Part shown: positions 47,107 through 55,013 of the stretch, piece after piece
How the letters are laid out: the number at the start of each line of letters is the position of its first letter
Position numbering within the stretch: position 1 is the stretch's first letter
Source: Myxococcales bacterium 68-20
Lineage (GTDB): Bacteria; Myxococcota_A; Polyangia; Polyangiales; Polyangiaceae
Length of the DNA stretch: 64,000 nucleotides
Assembly (NCBI GenBank): GCA_001899635.1
Contig: MKVQ01000003.1
Span: 62,001 to 126,000, forward strand
Direction: 5' to 3'
Position numbers and translations under genes: made by a program
The notes under the pieces: model-generated
Told to the model about the DNA's origin: nothing
Seen by the model: the letters and a program-made list of their open reading frames with translations, nothing else
The model's database searches: none

Positions 47107-49494
47107 ATGACGACGGCGCATTCGGGCGCGAGGCCCGAGTTTCCTGGCGACCTTCCGATCACGCCGGAGGTCATCAAGCAGCACAAGCTCACACCGGAGG
47201 AGTACGGCGTCATCGAGCGCGCGCTCGGCCGCGCCCCGACGTACACGGAGCTCGGTGTCTTCTCCGTCATGTGGAGCGAGCACTGCAGCTACAAGTCGTC
47301 ACGCGTCCACCTCAAGCGCCTTCCGACGAAGGGCCCGCGAGTCATCCAGGGCCCCGGCGAGAACGCCGGCGTCGTCGACATCGGCGACGGCTTCGCCGCC
47401 GTCTTCAAGATGGAGTCGCACAACCACCCGAGCTTCATCGAGCCCTACCAGGGCGCGGCGACGGGCGTGGGCGGCATCCTCCGCGACGTCTTCACGATGG
47501 GCGCAAGGCCCATCGCCGGGCTGAACTCGCTGCGCTTCGGACGCCCCGATCACCCGCGCACGCCGGAGCTCCTCCGCGGCGTCGTCGCCGGCATCGGCGG
47601 ATACGGCAACTCGATCGGCGTTCCCACTGTCGGCGGCGAGGTTCAGTTCGATCCGAGCTACGACGGCAACATCCTCGTCAACGCGTTCACGTGCGGCGTT
47701 GCTCGCACCGACCGCATCTTCTACGGCCGCGCCGCGGGCATCGGTAACCCGATCCTCTACATCGGCGCGAAGACCGGACGCGACGGCATCCACGGCGCGA
47801 CGATGGCCTCCGACGAGTTCGGAGAGGGCAAGGAAGGCAAAGGCGAGCTCGCGACCGCCAGCTCGATCAAGAAGGGCGTGCGCTCGACGATGCAGGTCGG
47901 CGATCCCTTCATGGGGAAGCTGTTGATCGAGGCGTGCCTCGAGCTCTTCGCCGCAGACGTGCTCGAAGGCATCCAGGACATGGGCGCTGCCGGCCTCACG
48001 TCGTCGAGCGTCGAGATGGCGGGACGCGCTGAGAACGGCCTCGAGCTCGATCTCGACAAGATCCCGCGCCGCGCGCGGAAGATGACGCCGTACGAGATCC
48101 TGCTCAGCGAATCGCAGGAGCGCATGCTCCTCGTCGCGAAGCGGGGCCGCGAGGCGGAGGTCTTCGCGATCTGCAAGAAGTGGGACCTCGATTGCGCGGT
48201 CGTCGGACGTGTGACCGACACGAAGCGGTGGGTCGTCACGGCAACGCCGGGTTACGACCCGCTCGACGGGACGCCGCCGCAGGGCGAGAAGAAGGTCTGC
48301 GCCGACATCCCGGTCCCCTCGCTCACCGATGCCGCGCCGGTCTACGACCGCCCGCGCAAGCCCGCCCCCGCGCGCGCCGACGTCGCCGTCCCGGAGACGA
48401 CCGATCCGCGCGCCGACCTCCTCGCGCTCCTCGCGTCTCCCAATGTGGGCTCTCGCGCGTGGATCTGGCGCCAGTACGATCACATCGTCCGCGGTGGCAC
48501 CGTCGTCCGCCCCGGCTCCGACGCCGCCGTGGTGCGCGTCCCCTGCGAGCGGGACGGCAACGTGGTGATGAAGCACCTCGCGTTCGCGGTCGACTGCAAC
48601 GGCCGTTACGTCGAGCTCTCCGCCGAGGAAGGCGCCAAGATGGCGATCGCCGAGGTGTGCCGCAACCTGGTCTGCTCCGGCGCGGAGCCGATCGGCATCA
48701 CCGACTGCCTCAACTTCGCGAGCCCCGAGGATCCGGGGACGATGGACCAGTTCGCACGCGCCATCGACGGGCTCGGAGCGGCGTGTCGCGCGCTCGACGT
48801 CCCGATCGTGAGCGGCAACGTGAGCCTCTACAACGAGACCACCGACGCGTCCGGACGGAAGCCCATCCTCCCCACGCCCACCGTCGCGGCCGTCGGCCTC
48901 GTCCGCCAGCCCGAGGACATCGTCACGCAGTGGTTCGCGCGCGAAGGCGACGTCGTGATCCTCCTCGGCGAGGCCGCTCCGTCGCCCCGCGACGGGCTCG
49001 GCGGGAGCGAATACCAGGCGATGAAGACCGGCAAGCTCGGAGGACCGGCGCCGCGGATCGATCTCGATGCCGAGGTCCGCCTCCAGAAGCTGGTCCTCGA
49101 GCTCGCCCGCGCCCACGTCCTCTCGAGCGCACACGATTCCGCCGACGGCGGGCTCGCCGTTGCCCTCGCCGAGTGCTGCAGCACCGGTCCGAACCTCGTC
49201 GGCGCCGACATCGAGCTCCCCACCACGCAAACGGAGGGAGCCGCCGCCGCCACGAGCGCGCTCTTCGGCGAAGCGCCGTCGCGCGTCGTCGTCTCCACGA
49301 GCCCGTCGGCCGAAGCCGACGTGCTCCAGCGCGCGAGCGCGGCGGGCGTCCCGGCGCGGGTCATCGGTCGGACCACCGCCGCCGGCCCCGCGGCGAAGCT
49401 CGCCATCCGCGCCGGAGCCCACGCGCTCGACGTGGAGGCGTCGGAGCTCCGCGCAGCGCGCGAGCGCTGCCTCTCCGGCATCGTCGGGACCTGA
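47107..49494 (+). CDS. purL: Phosphoribosylformylglycinamidine synthase subunit PurL
   Basis: 795 residues, the small PurL type that works with separate PurQ (and PurS). [14 protein letters not shown] holds the conserved His, [15 protein letters not shown] the ATP/metal site, GVGGILRD follows, and the C-terminal half repeats the AIRS-like fold ([17 protein letters not shown]). It uses ATP and ammonia from PurQ to convert FGAR to FGAM. A linker near 400-440 is Pro/Arg-rich. The start ATG is followed by a short N-terminal extension ([11 protein letters not shown]). Confidence 0.95.
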   Translation: MTTAHSGARPEFPGDLPITPEVIKQHKLTPEEYGVIERALGRAPTYTELGVFSVMWSEHCSYKSSRVHLKRLPTKGPRVIQGPGENAGVVDIGDGFAAVFKMESHNHPSFIEPYQGAATGVGGILRDVFTMGARPIAGLNSLRFGRPDHPRTPELLRGVVAGIGGYGNSIGVPTVGGEVQFDPSYDGNILVNAFTCGVARTDRIFYGRAAGIGNPILYIGAKTGRDGIHGATMASDEFGEGKEGKGELATASSIKKGVRSTMQVGDPFMGKLLIEACLELFAADVLEGIQDMGAAGLTSSSVEMAGRAENGLELDLDKIPRRARKMTPYEILLSESQERMLLVAKRGREAEVFAICKKWDLDCAVVGRVTDTKRWVVTATPGYDPLDGTPPQGEKKVCADIPVPSLTDAAPVYDRPRKPAPARADVAVPETTDPRADLLALLASPNVGSRAWIWRQYDHIVRGGTVVRPGSDAAVVRVPCERDGNVVMKHLAFAVDCNGRYVELSAEEGAKMAIAEVCRNLVCSGAEPIGITDCLNFASPEDPGTMDQFARAIDGLGAACRALDVPIVSGNVSLYNETTDASGRKPILPTPTVAAVGLVRQPEDIVTQWFAREGDVVILLGEAAPSPRDGLGGSEYQAMKTGKLGGPAPRIDLDAEVRLQKLVLELARAHVLSSAHDSADGGLAVALAECCSTGPNLVGADIELPTTQTEGAAAATSALFGEAPSRVVVSTSPSAEADVLQRASAAGVPARVIGRTTAAGPAAKLAIRAGAHALDVEASELRAARERCLSGIVGT

Positions 49495-49786
49495 GCCAGG
49501 CGAAGATCGTCGGCGTCCGGTGCGCTTGCACCGCGACGCCGTACGAGCCGTTTCCGTCGTTGCGCGCGGAGTAGCCTCCGACGTCGCCGCACCGCGCCAA
49601 CGACGCGCCACCACGTCCAGGAGAACGCCCTACACGCGCGGCTCCGTCACGTCCAATCGTGCGCGAGATGTCCCGAGCTGCGGCGTGGTCCGAGCTCGGC
49701 CTGCCCCCATTCGGGGATCCGCTTTCGACGCGTTCTCGATTGCAGAAAACTTGACCTCTGGAGCGCTGCGCTGCGACCACTGCGGC

Positions 49787-50314
49787 GTGCGCCTCGATGC
49801 GATTCCCCGAGAGGTGCTCGTCGCGATCGCGGCGCTTGCCCTGCTCTTCGTCGTAGTCTCGGCGGCGCGGAGCTGGGCGAAGCGCGTGCGGCTGCGCTTC
49901 CGGCTCGAACGCGCTCTCGAAGGAGAGCGGGAGGCCGTTGGGATCCTCGAAGATCACGGCTACGCGATCGAAGGCGCGCAGGTCACGACGACCTACGCGA
50001 TCGAAGTCGACGGAGCGCCGGTCGCGATCACCCTGCGAGCCGACTACGTCGTGACGCGAGGGCGAGAGCGCTTCATCGCCGAAGTGAAGACGGGCCAGGT
50101 CGCGCCTCGGGTGCAGGCACCGGCCACGCGGAGGCAGCTCCTCGAGTACCACGTCGCGTTCGGCGCTTCCGGTGTGCTCCTCGTCGATGCGGAGACGCGC
50201 TCCGTCCACCGGATTGCCTTTCCCGCACCACCCGGTGCGTCCCGGTCGCGGCCGTTCATCTGGGCCCTCGCGCTGACGGCGGTCGCGCTCGCAGGGTTCG
50301 CCGCTGCTCGCTGA
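49787..50314 (+). CDS. Membrane-anchored PD-(D/E)XK nuclease-like protein
   Basis: 175 residues from GTG 49787 (the best start; no ATG precedes the anchor). A transmembrane helix (EVLVAIAALALLFVVVSA) is followed by a basic linker. A compact domain has GEREAVGILEDHGY, LRADYVVTRGRERFIAEVKTG and LLEYHVAFG. The D...EVK spacing fits the PD-(D/E)XK nuclease superfamily, also used by non-cleaving proteins. A second hydrophobic segment lies at the C-terminus (FIWALALTAVALAGFAA). The active side is predicted to face the cytoplasm. Partners unknown. Confidence 0.62.
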   Translation: MRLDAIPREVLVAIAALALLFVVVSAARSWAKRVRLRFRLERALEGEREAVGILEDHGYAIEGAQVTTTYAIEVDGAPVAITLRADYVVTRGRERFIAEVKTGQVAPRVQAPATRRQLLEYHVAFGASGVLLVDAETRSVHRIAFPAPPGASRSRPFIWALALTAVALAGFAAAR

Positions 50315-50539
50315 CGCGAGAGCACGGCGGGCGACTCTGCGCCCCCGGTCCTGGGTGGGGCGAGCTCCAGACACCGAACATCAAGGACACGCAGCCGGTG
50401 TTCGCCTCGGAGCTGAAACGGACGTCGTGTCGCCGGCGACGGGAAGCCGTTCTGCAGGTGGCGGCGCGTGTGGGCGTTCGTGGCATGTGGCGGGGGTGGG
50501 ACTCTCGATTTAGACGAAAAACCGAAAATTTCGATATTG

Positions 50540-50558
50540 CCCTGGCAGACCGACAGGG
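50540..50558. promoter_or_regulatory. Inverted repeat upstream of the small winged-helix gene
   Basis: CCCTG (50540-50544) and CAGGG (50554-50558) are inverted around 9 nt, next to an AT-rich stretch (50505-50580, unusually low GC for this DNA) and a TACATT -10-like hexamer near 50576. It lies ~65 nt before the start of the winged-helix gene, so it could be its operator. The rest of the 308-nt gap 50315-50622 shows nothing else. Confidence 0.4.
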
Positions 50559-50622
50559 TGCACATTACATTGTTGCAGTCATCACGCATCCCACCTCCTG
50601 CGCTTCGACAAGGAGACCTTTC

Positions 50623-50919
50623 ATGAGCAGCACACATGTGCACATCGACCCGAAGGCCGTCGCCGCTCACGTCCTTCGGCACCTCGCCCGCGAGCAGGCG
50701 CGAGGACGCCTCGTGCGTCTCGACGACCTCGCCTGCGCGATTGGCGTCCGCCGTGGTGACGTCCGCCGGGTGGTGGCGGGCCTGCACGCCGAGGGTCATG
50801 TCGACGCCGCGCGCATGAAGCTCACGATGACGGGGCTCGCGCTCGCCGCTGCGATGCGTGACTCCAAGCTGCGCGAACCGCGCGTTACCAAGCGCGCTCG
50901 GCAGAGCCGAGCTGCCTGA
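50623..50919 (+). CDS. Small winged-helix DNA-binding protein
   Basis: 98 residues from ATG 50623, preceded by AAGGAGACC. The pattern AAHVLRHLAREQARGRL-(V)RLDDLACAIGVRRGDVRRVVAGLHAEGHVD is a helix-turn-helix followed by a wing, as in small transcription regulators. The C-terminal tail is basic (KLREPRVTKRARQSR). No effector domain is present. The next gene is 371 nt downstream, so any target is unclear; self-control through the inverted repeat upstream is possible. Confidence 0.68.
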   Translation: MSSTHVHIDPKAVAAHVLRHLAREQARGRLVRLDDLACAIGVRRGDVRRVVAGLHAEGHVDAARMKLTMTGLALAAAMRDSKLREPRVTKRARQSRAA

Positions 50920-51289
50920 GTAGCCCAGAGCCCCGCAGAAGCGGCGCCCCCCAACACGGTCGCCCGCGTCATCATCGCCTTCGCTCGGCCGGAAGATCGG
51001 GCGGACCGGCGGCGGATCTCGTGGACTCCGTGATGCCGAGGGTCCCGATGCGCCCGCGTCCAGCGCAGGAGCCTCACGGAAGTCCAAGACGCGAGAGCCG
51101 AGCCGAGGGCGGAGCCAGAAGTCGCCGCTCGCGCTCCGCACGCAAAACCTGCACATGCAGGCGGCCCCAGAAGCCTGGCCCTGCAAAAATCCGGGCCCGA
51201 GCACGCTGACGAGAGCGTCTGCCTTCGCGCCGCACCTGAGACGCGCGGGACGGCCGAGCCGTGTTACGGTTGCTCAGAGTCCGTTCGCG
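50920..51289. other. Non-coding stretch with an inverted repeat
   Basis: This 370-nt gap has no convincing gene. CCTGCA-CA-TGCAGG at 51148-51161 is an inverted repeat of possible regulatory use, 129 nt before the next start codon. Confidence 0.4.
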
Positions 51290-52612
51290 ATGGCCAAGTT
51301 TCAGTCACCGCTTCTCGGTTACAACAACAACGTCCGCCATCGGGGGCGCGTCTTCCACATCCAGACCGAAGACTCGGGTGTCAATCACCCGCATGTCATC
51401 ACGCACCTCTTCATGGATGGCGGACGCATCCTGAAGAGCGTGAAGAAGTCGTATGCCGAGCACGTCGGCAGCGACAACATGAGCGAGACCGTGCGTGTGC
51501 TCATGAAGGAGCAGCACAAGGCGATGTTCATCGCCCTGCGCGACGGTCAGTTCGACGAGCTCGTCGACGGAAAGAAGAAGGCCGCCGAAGCCGCCGCTCC
51601 ACCTGCAGCCCCCGCCACGGCAGGAGCCCCCGCCTCGACGGCAGCGACCGCGCCCACCGGTCCGACAGCGACCGCGCCCGCGCAACCCGCCGGGGAGGCT
51701 GCGCCACCGGCGGCAGCAGCACCAGCGAACGCGGGGACAGCGCCGGCGGACCCCACCGGGGAGGCGCCGCCGACGGCAGCAGCACCAGCGAGCGCGGGGG
51801 CGGCGCAGGCGCGGCCCGCGAGCGCGCCCCCGCCGACGAAAGGACCGGCGGGCACGGGTCCGGAGGTCGTACGGAACGACAAGCCCGTCGTCCCGCTCGT
51901 GAAGGTCTCGGTCGAGGCGATCCCCGTCCCCTCCAACGTGCGGCTCGCGGACTCGCGCCCGAGCCCGAGCACGAGCACGAAGCCGGAGGAGAACGCGCCG
52001 GTCACCATCGACGAAGGCCGACGGGCGGTCGCCTCGCATGCGCCGCTCAGCGCGGATCCCCCGCTGCCGCCCGAGGTCGAGGCGCTCCTGCGCGACGAGC
52101 TCCCTCCTCCGCAATCGACCGCGGAGGAGGCCGCGCCGAAGACGACGCGCGAGCCCGAGCGCCGACGATCGGCACAAGAGCTCACGCTCGACTTCGATGC
52201 GCTGGAGCGGGACACCAGCGTGAGCCCGCTCTTCCAGCAAGGCGATCTCCCCCCGCCGCCGAAGAACCTCTTCGCGAAGGAGCCGCGAACGGGCACGTAC
52301 AGCGCCGTCGAAGCCGACGACGATCCCGATGCCTCGCGGGTCCCGCCGAGCCGCCCGGGCGGTTCAGCGGGTCGTCCCTCGCTGCAGCCCGCGGCGGCCC
52401 GCAAGGAAGGACCGAGCACGCCGCGAGCCCCGGCCCAGAAGCCTTCGAGCGAGGGCCGCTACGCGCCGGCGCGCCCCGCGGCGATCTTCGGCGCTGCAGC
52501 GAAGCAGACGTCGCCGTCGATCTTCAGCGACGACCTCGTGAGCGACAAGTCGCTCGATGAGGTCATCCTCAGCTACCTGGCCGAAGACCTCGATCCTCCG
52601 CGGCGCAAGTAG
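51290..52612 (+). CDS. Myxobacterial conserved N-terminal domain with long Pro/Ala-rich tail
   Basis: 440 residues from ATG 51290; the frame is open upstream, but the conserved block begins at MAKFQSPLLGYNNNVRHRG. The first ~95 residues form a compact domain (VFHIQTEDSG, HVITHLFMDGGRIL, NMSETVRVLMKEQHKAMF), which I recall only from other myxobacterial proteins of unknown function. The rest is Pro/Ala-rich with an acidic middle and a C-terminal VSDKSLDEVILSYLAED helix. There is no signal peptide or membrane helix, so it is cytoplasmic. Confidence 0.6.
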   Translation: MAKFQSPLLGYNNNVRHRGRVFHIQTEDSGVNHPHVITHLFMDGGRILKSVKKSYAEHVGSDNMSETVRVLMKEQHKAMFIALRDGQFDELVDGKKKAAEAAAPPAAPATAGAPASTAATAPTGPTATAPAQPAGEAAPPAAAAPANAGTAPADPTGEAPPTAAAPASAGAAQARPASAPPPTKGPAGTGPEVVRNDKPVVPLVKVSVEAIPVPSNVRLADSRPSPSTSTKPEENAPVTIDEGRRAVASHAPLSADPPLPPEVEALLRDELPPPQSTAEEAAPKTTREPERRRSAQELTLDFDALERDTSVSPLFQQGDLPPPPKNLFAKEPRTGTYSAVEADDDPDASRVPPSRPGGSAGRPSLQPAAARKEGPSTPRAPAQKPSSEGRYAPARPAAIFGAAAKQTSPSIFSDDLVSDKSLDEVILSYLAEDLDPPRRK

Positions 52613-52648
52613 ACGCGAGCGCGCGCAGGCGACGGATGCGCTCGCGTC
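52612..52648 (+). terminator. Hairpin at the end of the Pro/Ala-rich protein gene
   Basis: GACGCGAGCG (52612-52621, starting in the stop codon) pairs perfectly with CGCTCGCGTC (52639-52648). No T-run follows. It may end or stabilise the transcript. Confidence 0.5.
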
Positions 52649-52872
52649 GAGCTCGAGCTCGCGCCCGATCTGGTTCGGCGATTGAGCAGAGCCTTGGCGT
52701 CGAGGCTGAGCTCGCGTCGTTGTCTTGCTGTTCGCCTCCGCGTTCAATTCGCACGGGGGCTTGATCGCGGACATGTCGTCCCCATGTTGATGAAAGTGAT
52801 GGCGCATGGATGGCGCCGTCCGCAAGCTCGGGTCCTGCGCGAGCCCCCTCCCCCCGAACGCGCAGACCCTCC
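52649..52872 (+). ncRNA. Candidate small RNA or transcript leader, unassigned
   Basis: This non-coding stretch is followed at once by a strong plus-strand terminator (52873-52916) that sits 260 nt past the preceding gene, too far to be that gene's usual terminator. Around 52800-52870 the sequence is rich in short GC pairings (for example gcgcatgg/ggcgcc and tgcgcgag/cgcgca). No known RNA family is recognised and the 5' end cannot be placed. It may simply be a long 3' UTR. Confidence 0.3.
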
Positions 52873-52916
52873 GTGCCCAGGTGGTCAGGCCGCCTGGGCA
52901 CTCTCTTTTTGTTTTG
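52873..52916 (+). terminator. Intrinsic terminator
   Basis: GTGCCCAGG (52873-52881) pairs perfectly with CCTGGGCAC (52893-52901) over an 11-nt loop, followed by TCTCTTTTTGTTTTG. This is one of the clearest T-rich terminators in the window. It points in the plus direction toward the convergent kinase gene. Confidence 0.85.
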
Positions 52917-53034
52917 TCTTGTCTTTGTCTGTCGTGGTTGTCGTGTCGTCGGTCGCGAGAGACGGCCGCGCTCGAAGCCCGCGAGCACCACGCGGACCTC
53001 GAGCTTGGCGATGGCTCCGGCGCCGCGGGCTCGC

Positions 53035-54888
53035 TCATTCGCACGTGAACGTGACCGGAACGTCGAACTCGGGATCGCCGGTCTGCTTGCCGCTCTTGAA
53101 GGAGACGGACGCCGTCTTCCCGGTGGAGGCCGTGATGCACTGAGCGAGCTGGGGCGTGCAGCCGGTGCAGGTCGCTCCGCGGAAGGCCTTGTCGTTGAAG
53201 CGGATCCGCACCGTCCCCGCGATCGGCGCCGCGGGCTTCGCCTTGAGCGCGCTCTTCGCGCAGGACGTCCACGCGGCGTCGGTGCCGCGAAGCGTGAGGT
53301 CCTTCACGTTGTAGGCGCTCACCGACTTCGGCGCGCCCAGCGCGGCACGACAGCTCGCGGCTCGGAACGCAGACGCTGCCGGAGCGGCCGAAGGAGCCGG
53401 CTCCGGGACGGCGGCGGTGGGCTGAGGCTCCGGCGCAGGCACGGGCTCGTGCTCGTGCTCGTGCGCCGTCGTCTGCGTCGCGCTCGGCGTCGCTCTCGGC
53501 GTCGTCGCCGCGTCGGTGGCTTCGCCGGAGGACGCCGGCGCCGTCTCTTCGACCGCGGACGCCGGCTCCGGCGACGCGCTCGCCGGCACGGCAGGAGCGT
53601 CGACCGCGGACGCCGGCTCCGGCGACACGCTCGCGGGCGCGGCAGGAGCGGGCGGCTTCACGTCGAGCGAGAGCGACGTCGCGGAGCCGGTCGCCGGCGC
53701 AGCGCTCGCGTCGAGCAGCACATCCTCGCCCTTCCACGCCAGCACGGCAGCGATGCCGCCAACCACGAGCGCGACGAGCACGAGGGCAACGATCACGGGT
53801 ACGCGCGACCGTGGCGCGTCCTCCGCCGTCAGCGCGGTCAGGAGCGGAGTGGCCTGGCTCGTTCCGTTCGACGGCAGCGCCTGCGACGCGCCGGTGTGCA
53901 CGGCCGGGTTCGGCAAGGTCTTCGACTCTGCTTCGCGTGGGCTCGAACCAGGCAGCACGGCATCGGTATCCGACACCGCATTCGAGCCGCCTTCGATCGC
54001 CGCCTTGAGCGCCGCGCGCATGTCGCGCGCCGTCTGGAAGCGCTCCTCCTTGGCCTTCGCGAGCGCGCGCATGCAGACCGCCTCGAGGCCCACGTGAACG
54101 CCGGGGTAGATCGTGCGCGGAGGCTCCGGCGTCGCGGAGATCTGCTTGAGCACGACGGCAAGCGGGGTCTCCGCGAGGAACGGCGTCCTACCCGTGAGGA
54201 GCTGGTAGAGGATGATCCCCATCGAATAGAGATCCGACCGCGAGTCGAGCTTCTCGCCGCGCGCCTGCTCGGGAGACATGTACTCGGGGGTACCGACGAG
54301 GACGCCGCCCGTGGTGAGCTTTGCGCCGGCCGTCTTCGGCGCCGCGTCCGGCGCGCTCTCGTCCTTCTCGGTGATCTTCGCGATCCCGAAGTCGCAGACC
54401 TTGACGATGTCGTGCCCCTCGTCGTCTTTGCGATCGAGGATCATGATGTTCTCGGGCTTGAGATCGCGATGGATCACGCCCATGTCGTGCGCAGCCGCGA
54501 TCGCCGCGAGAGCCTTCATGATGACGTCGGCGATCCGCTCTTCGGAGAGCGGCCAGTCCTCGAGGATCACCTTGTAGAGCTCGCGCCCCTCGAGATACTC
54601 CATCGCCATGTAGAGGAGGCCGTCCGGCTCCTCTCCGAACTCGATCACGCGCACCGAGCTCGGATGATCGAGGCGACTCGCAGCCCTTGCCTCGCGGTGG
54701 AACCGGCTGACGAAGCTCGGGTCGACCGCCATCGCAGGGTGCATCACCTTGAGCGCGACCTTCCGGTCGAGACTGTCGTCGCGGGCACGGTAGACCGCCC
54801 CCATCGAGCCGCCACCGAGGAATTGCTCGATGACGAACTTCCCGGCGACGCGCCGGCCGATGAGAGAGGGGTCAGCCTCTTCCGACAT
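53035..54888 (-). CDS. Membrane Ser/Thr protein kinase
   Basis: 617 residues from ATG 54888 (ATG 54900 is an alternative). The N-terminal Hanks-type kinase domain (~10-275) has GGGSMGAVY, ALKVM with the ATP Lys, HRDLKPEN, CDFGIA and GTPEYMSPEQ, so it should be active. A juxtamembrane region precedes one transmembrane helix (VIVALVLVALVVGGIAAVLAW). The outside part is Pro/Ala/Glu-rich, with a His/Glu repeat (HEHEHE), and a ~120-residue C-terminal domain with Cys pairs (SCRAAL, SCAKSAL, TCTGC). This is a PknB-style sensor layout common in myxobacteria. Confidence 0.9.
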   Translation of the reverse strand: MSEEADPSLIGRRVAGKFVIEQFLGGGSMGAVYRARDDSLDRKVALKVMHPAMAVDPSFVSRFHREARAASRLDHPSSVRVIEFGEEPDGLLYMAMEYLEGRELYKVILEDWPLSEERIADVIMKALAAIAAAHDMGVIHRDLKPENIMILDRKDDEGHDIVKVCDFGIAKITEKDESAPDAAPKTAGAKLTTGGVLVGTPEYMSPEQARGEKLDSRSDLYSMGIILYQLLTGRTPFLAETPLAVVLKQISATPEPPRTIYPGVHVGLEAVCMRALAKAKEERFQTARDMRAALKAAIEGGSNAVSDTDAVLPGSSPREAESKTLPNPAVHTGASQALPSNGTSQATPLLTALTAEDAPRSRVPVIVALVLVALVVGGIAAVLAWKGEDVLLDASAAPATGSATSLSLDVKPPAPAAPASVSPEPASAVDAPAVPASASPEPASAVEETAPASSGEATDAATTPRATPSATQTTAHEHEHEPVPAPEPQPTAAVPEPAPSAAPAASAFRAASCRAALGAPKSVSAYNVKDLTLRGTDAAWTSCAKSALKAKPAAPIAGTVRIRFNDKAFRGATCTGCTPQLAQCITASTGKTASVSFKSGKQTGDPEFDVPVTFTCE

Positions 54889-55013
54889 TCCTCGAATCAT
54901 ACTCGGACTTTGCCGCTGGCCGAAGGCCCACCTCCACAGGGCACGTGTCCGAGCTCGCGGATACGCTCCGCGGCCTCGCTGTCCGTCACAGACGGCCGTG
55001 ATAGACAAGCCGC

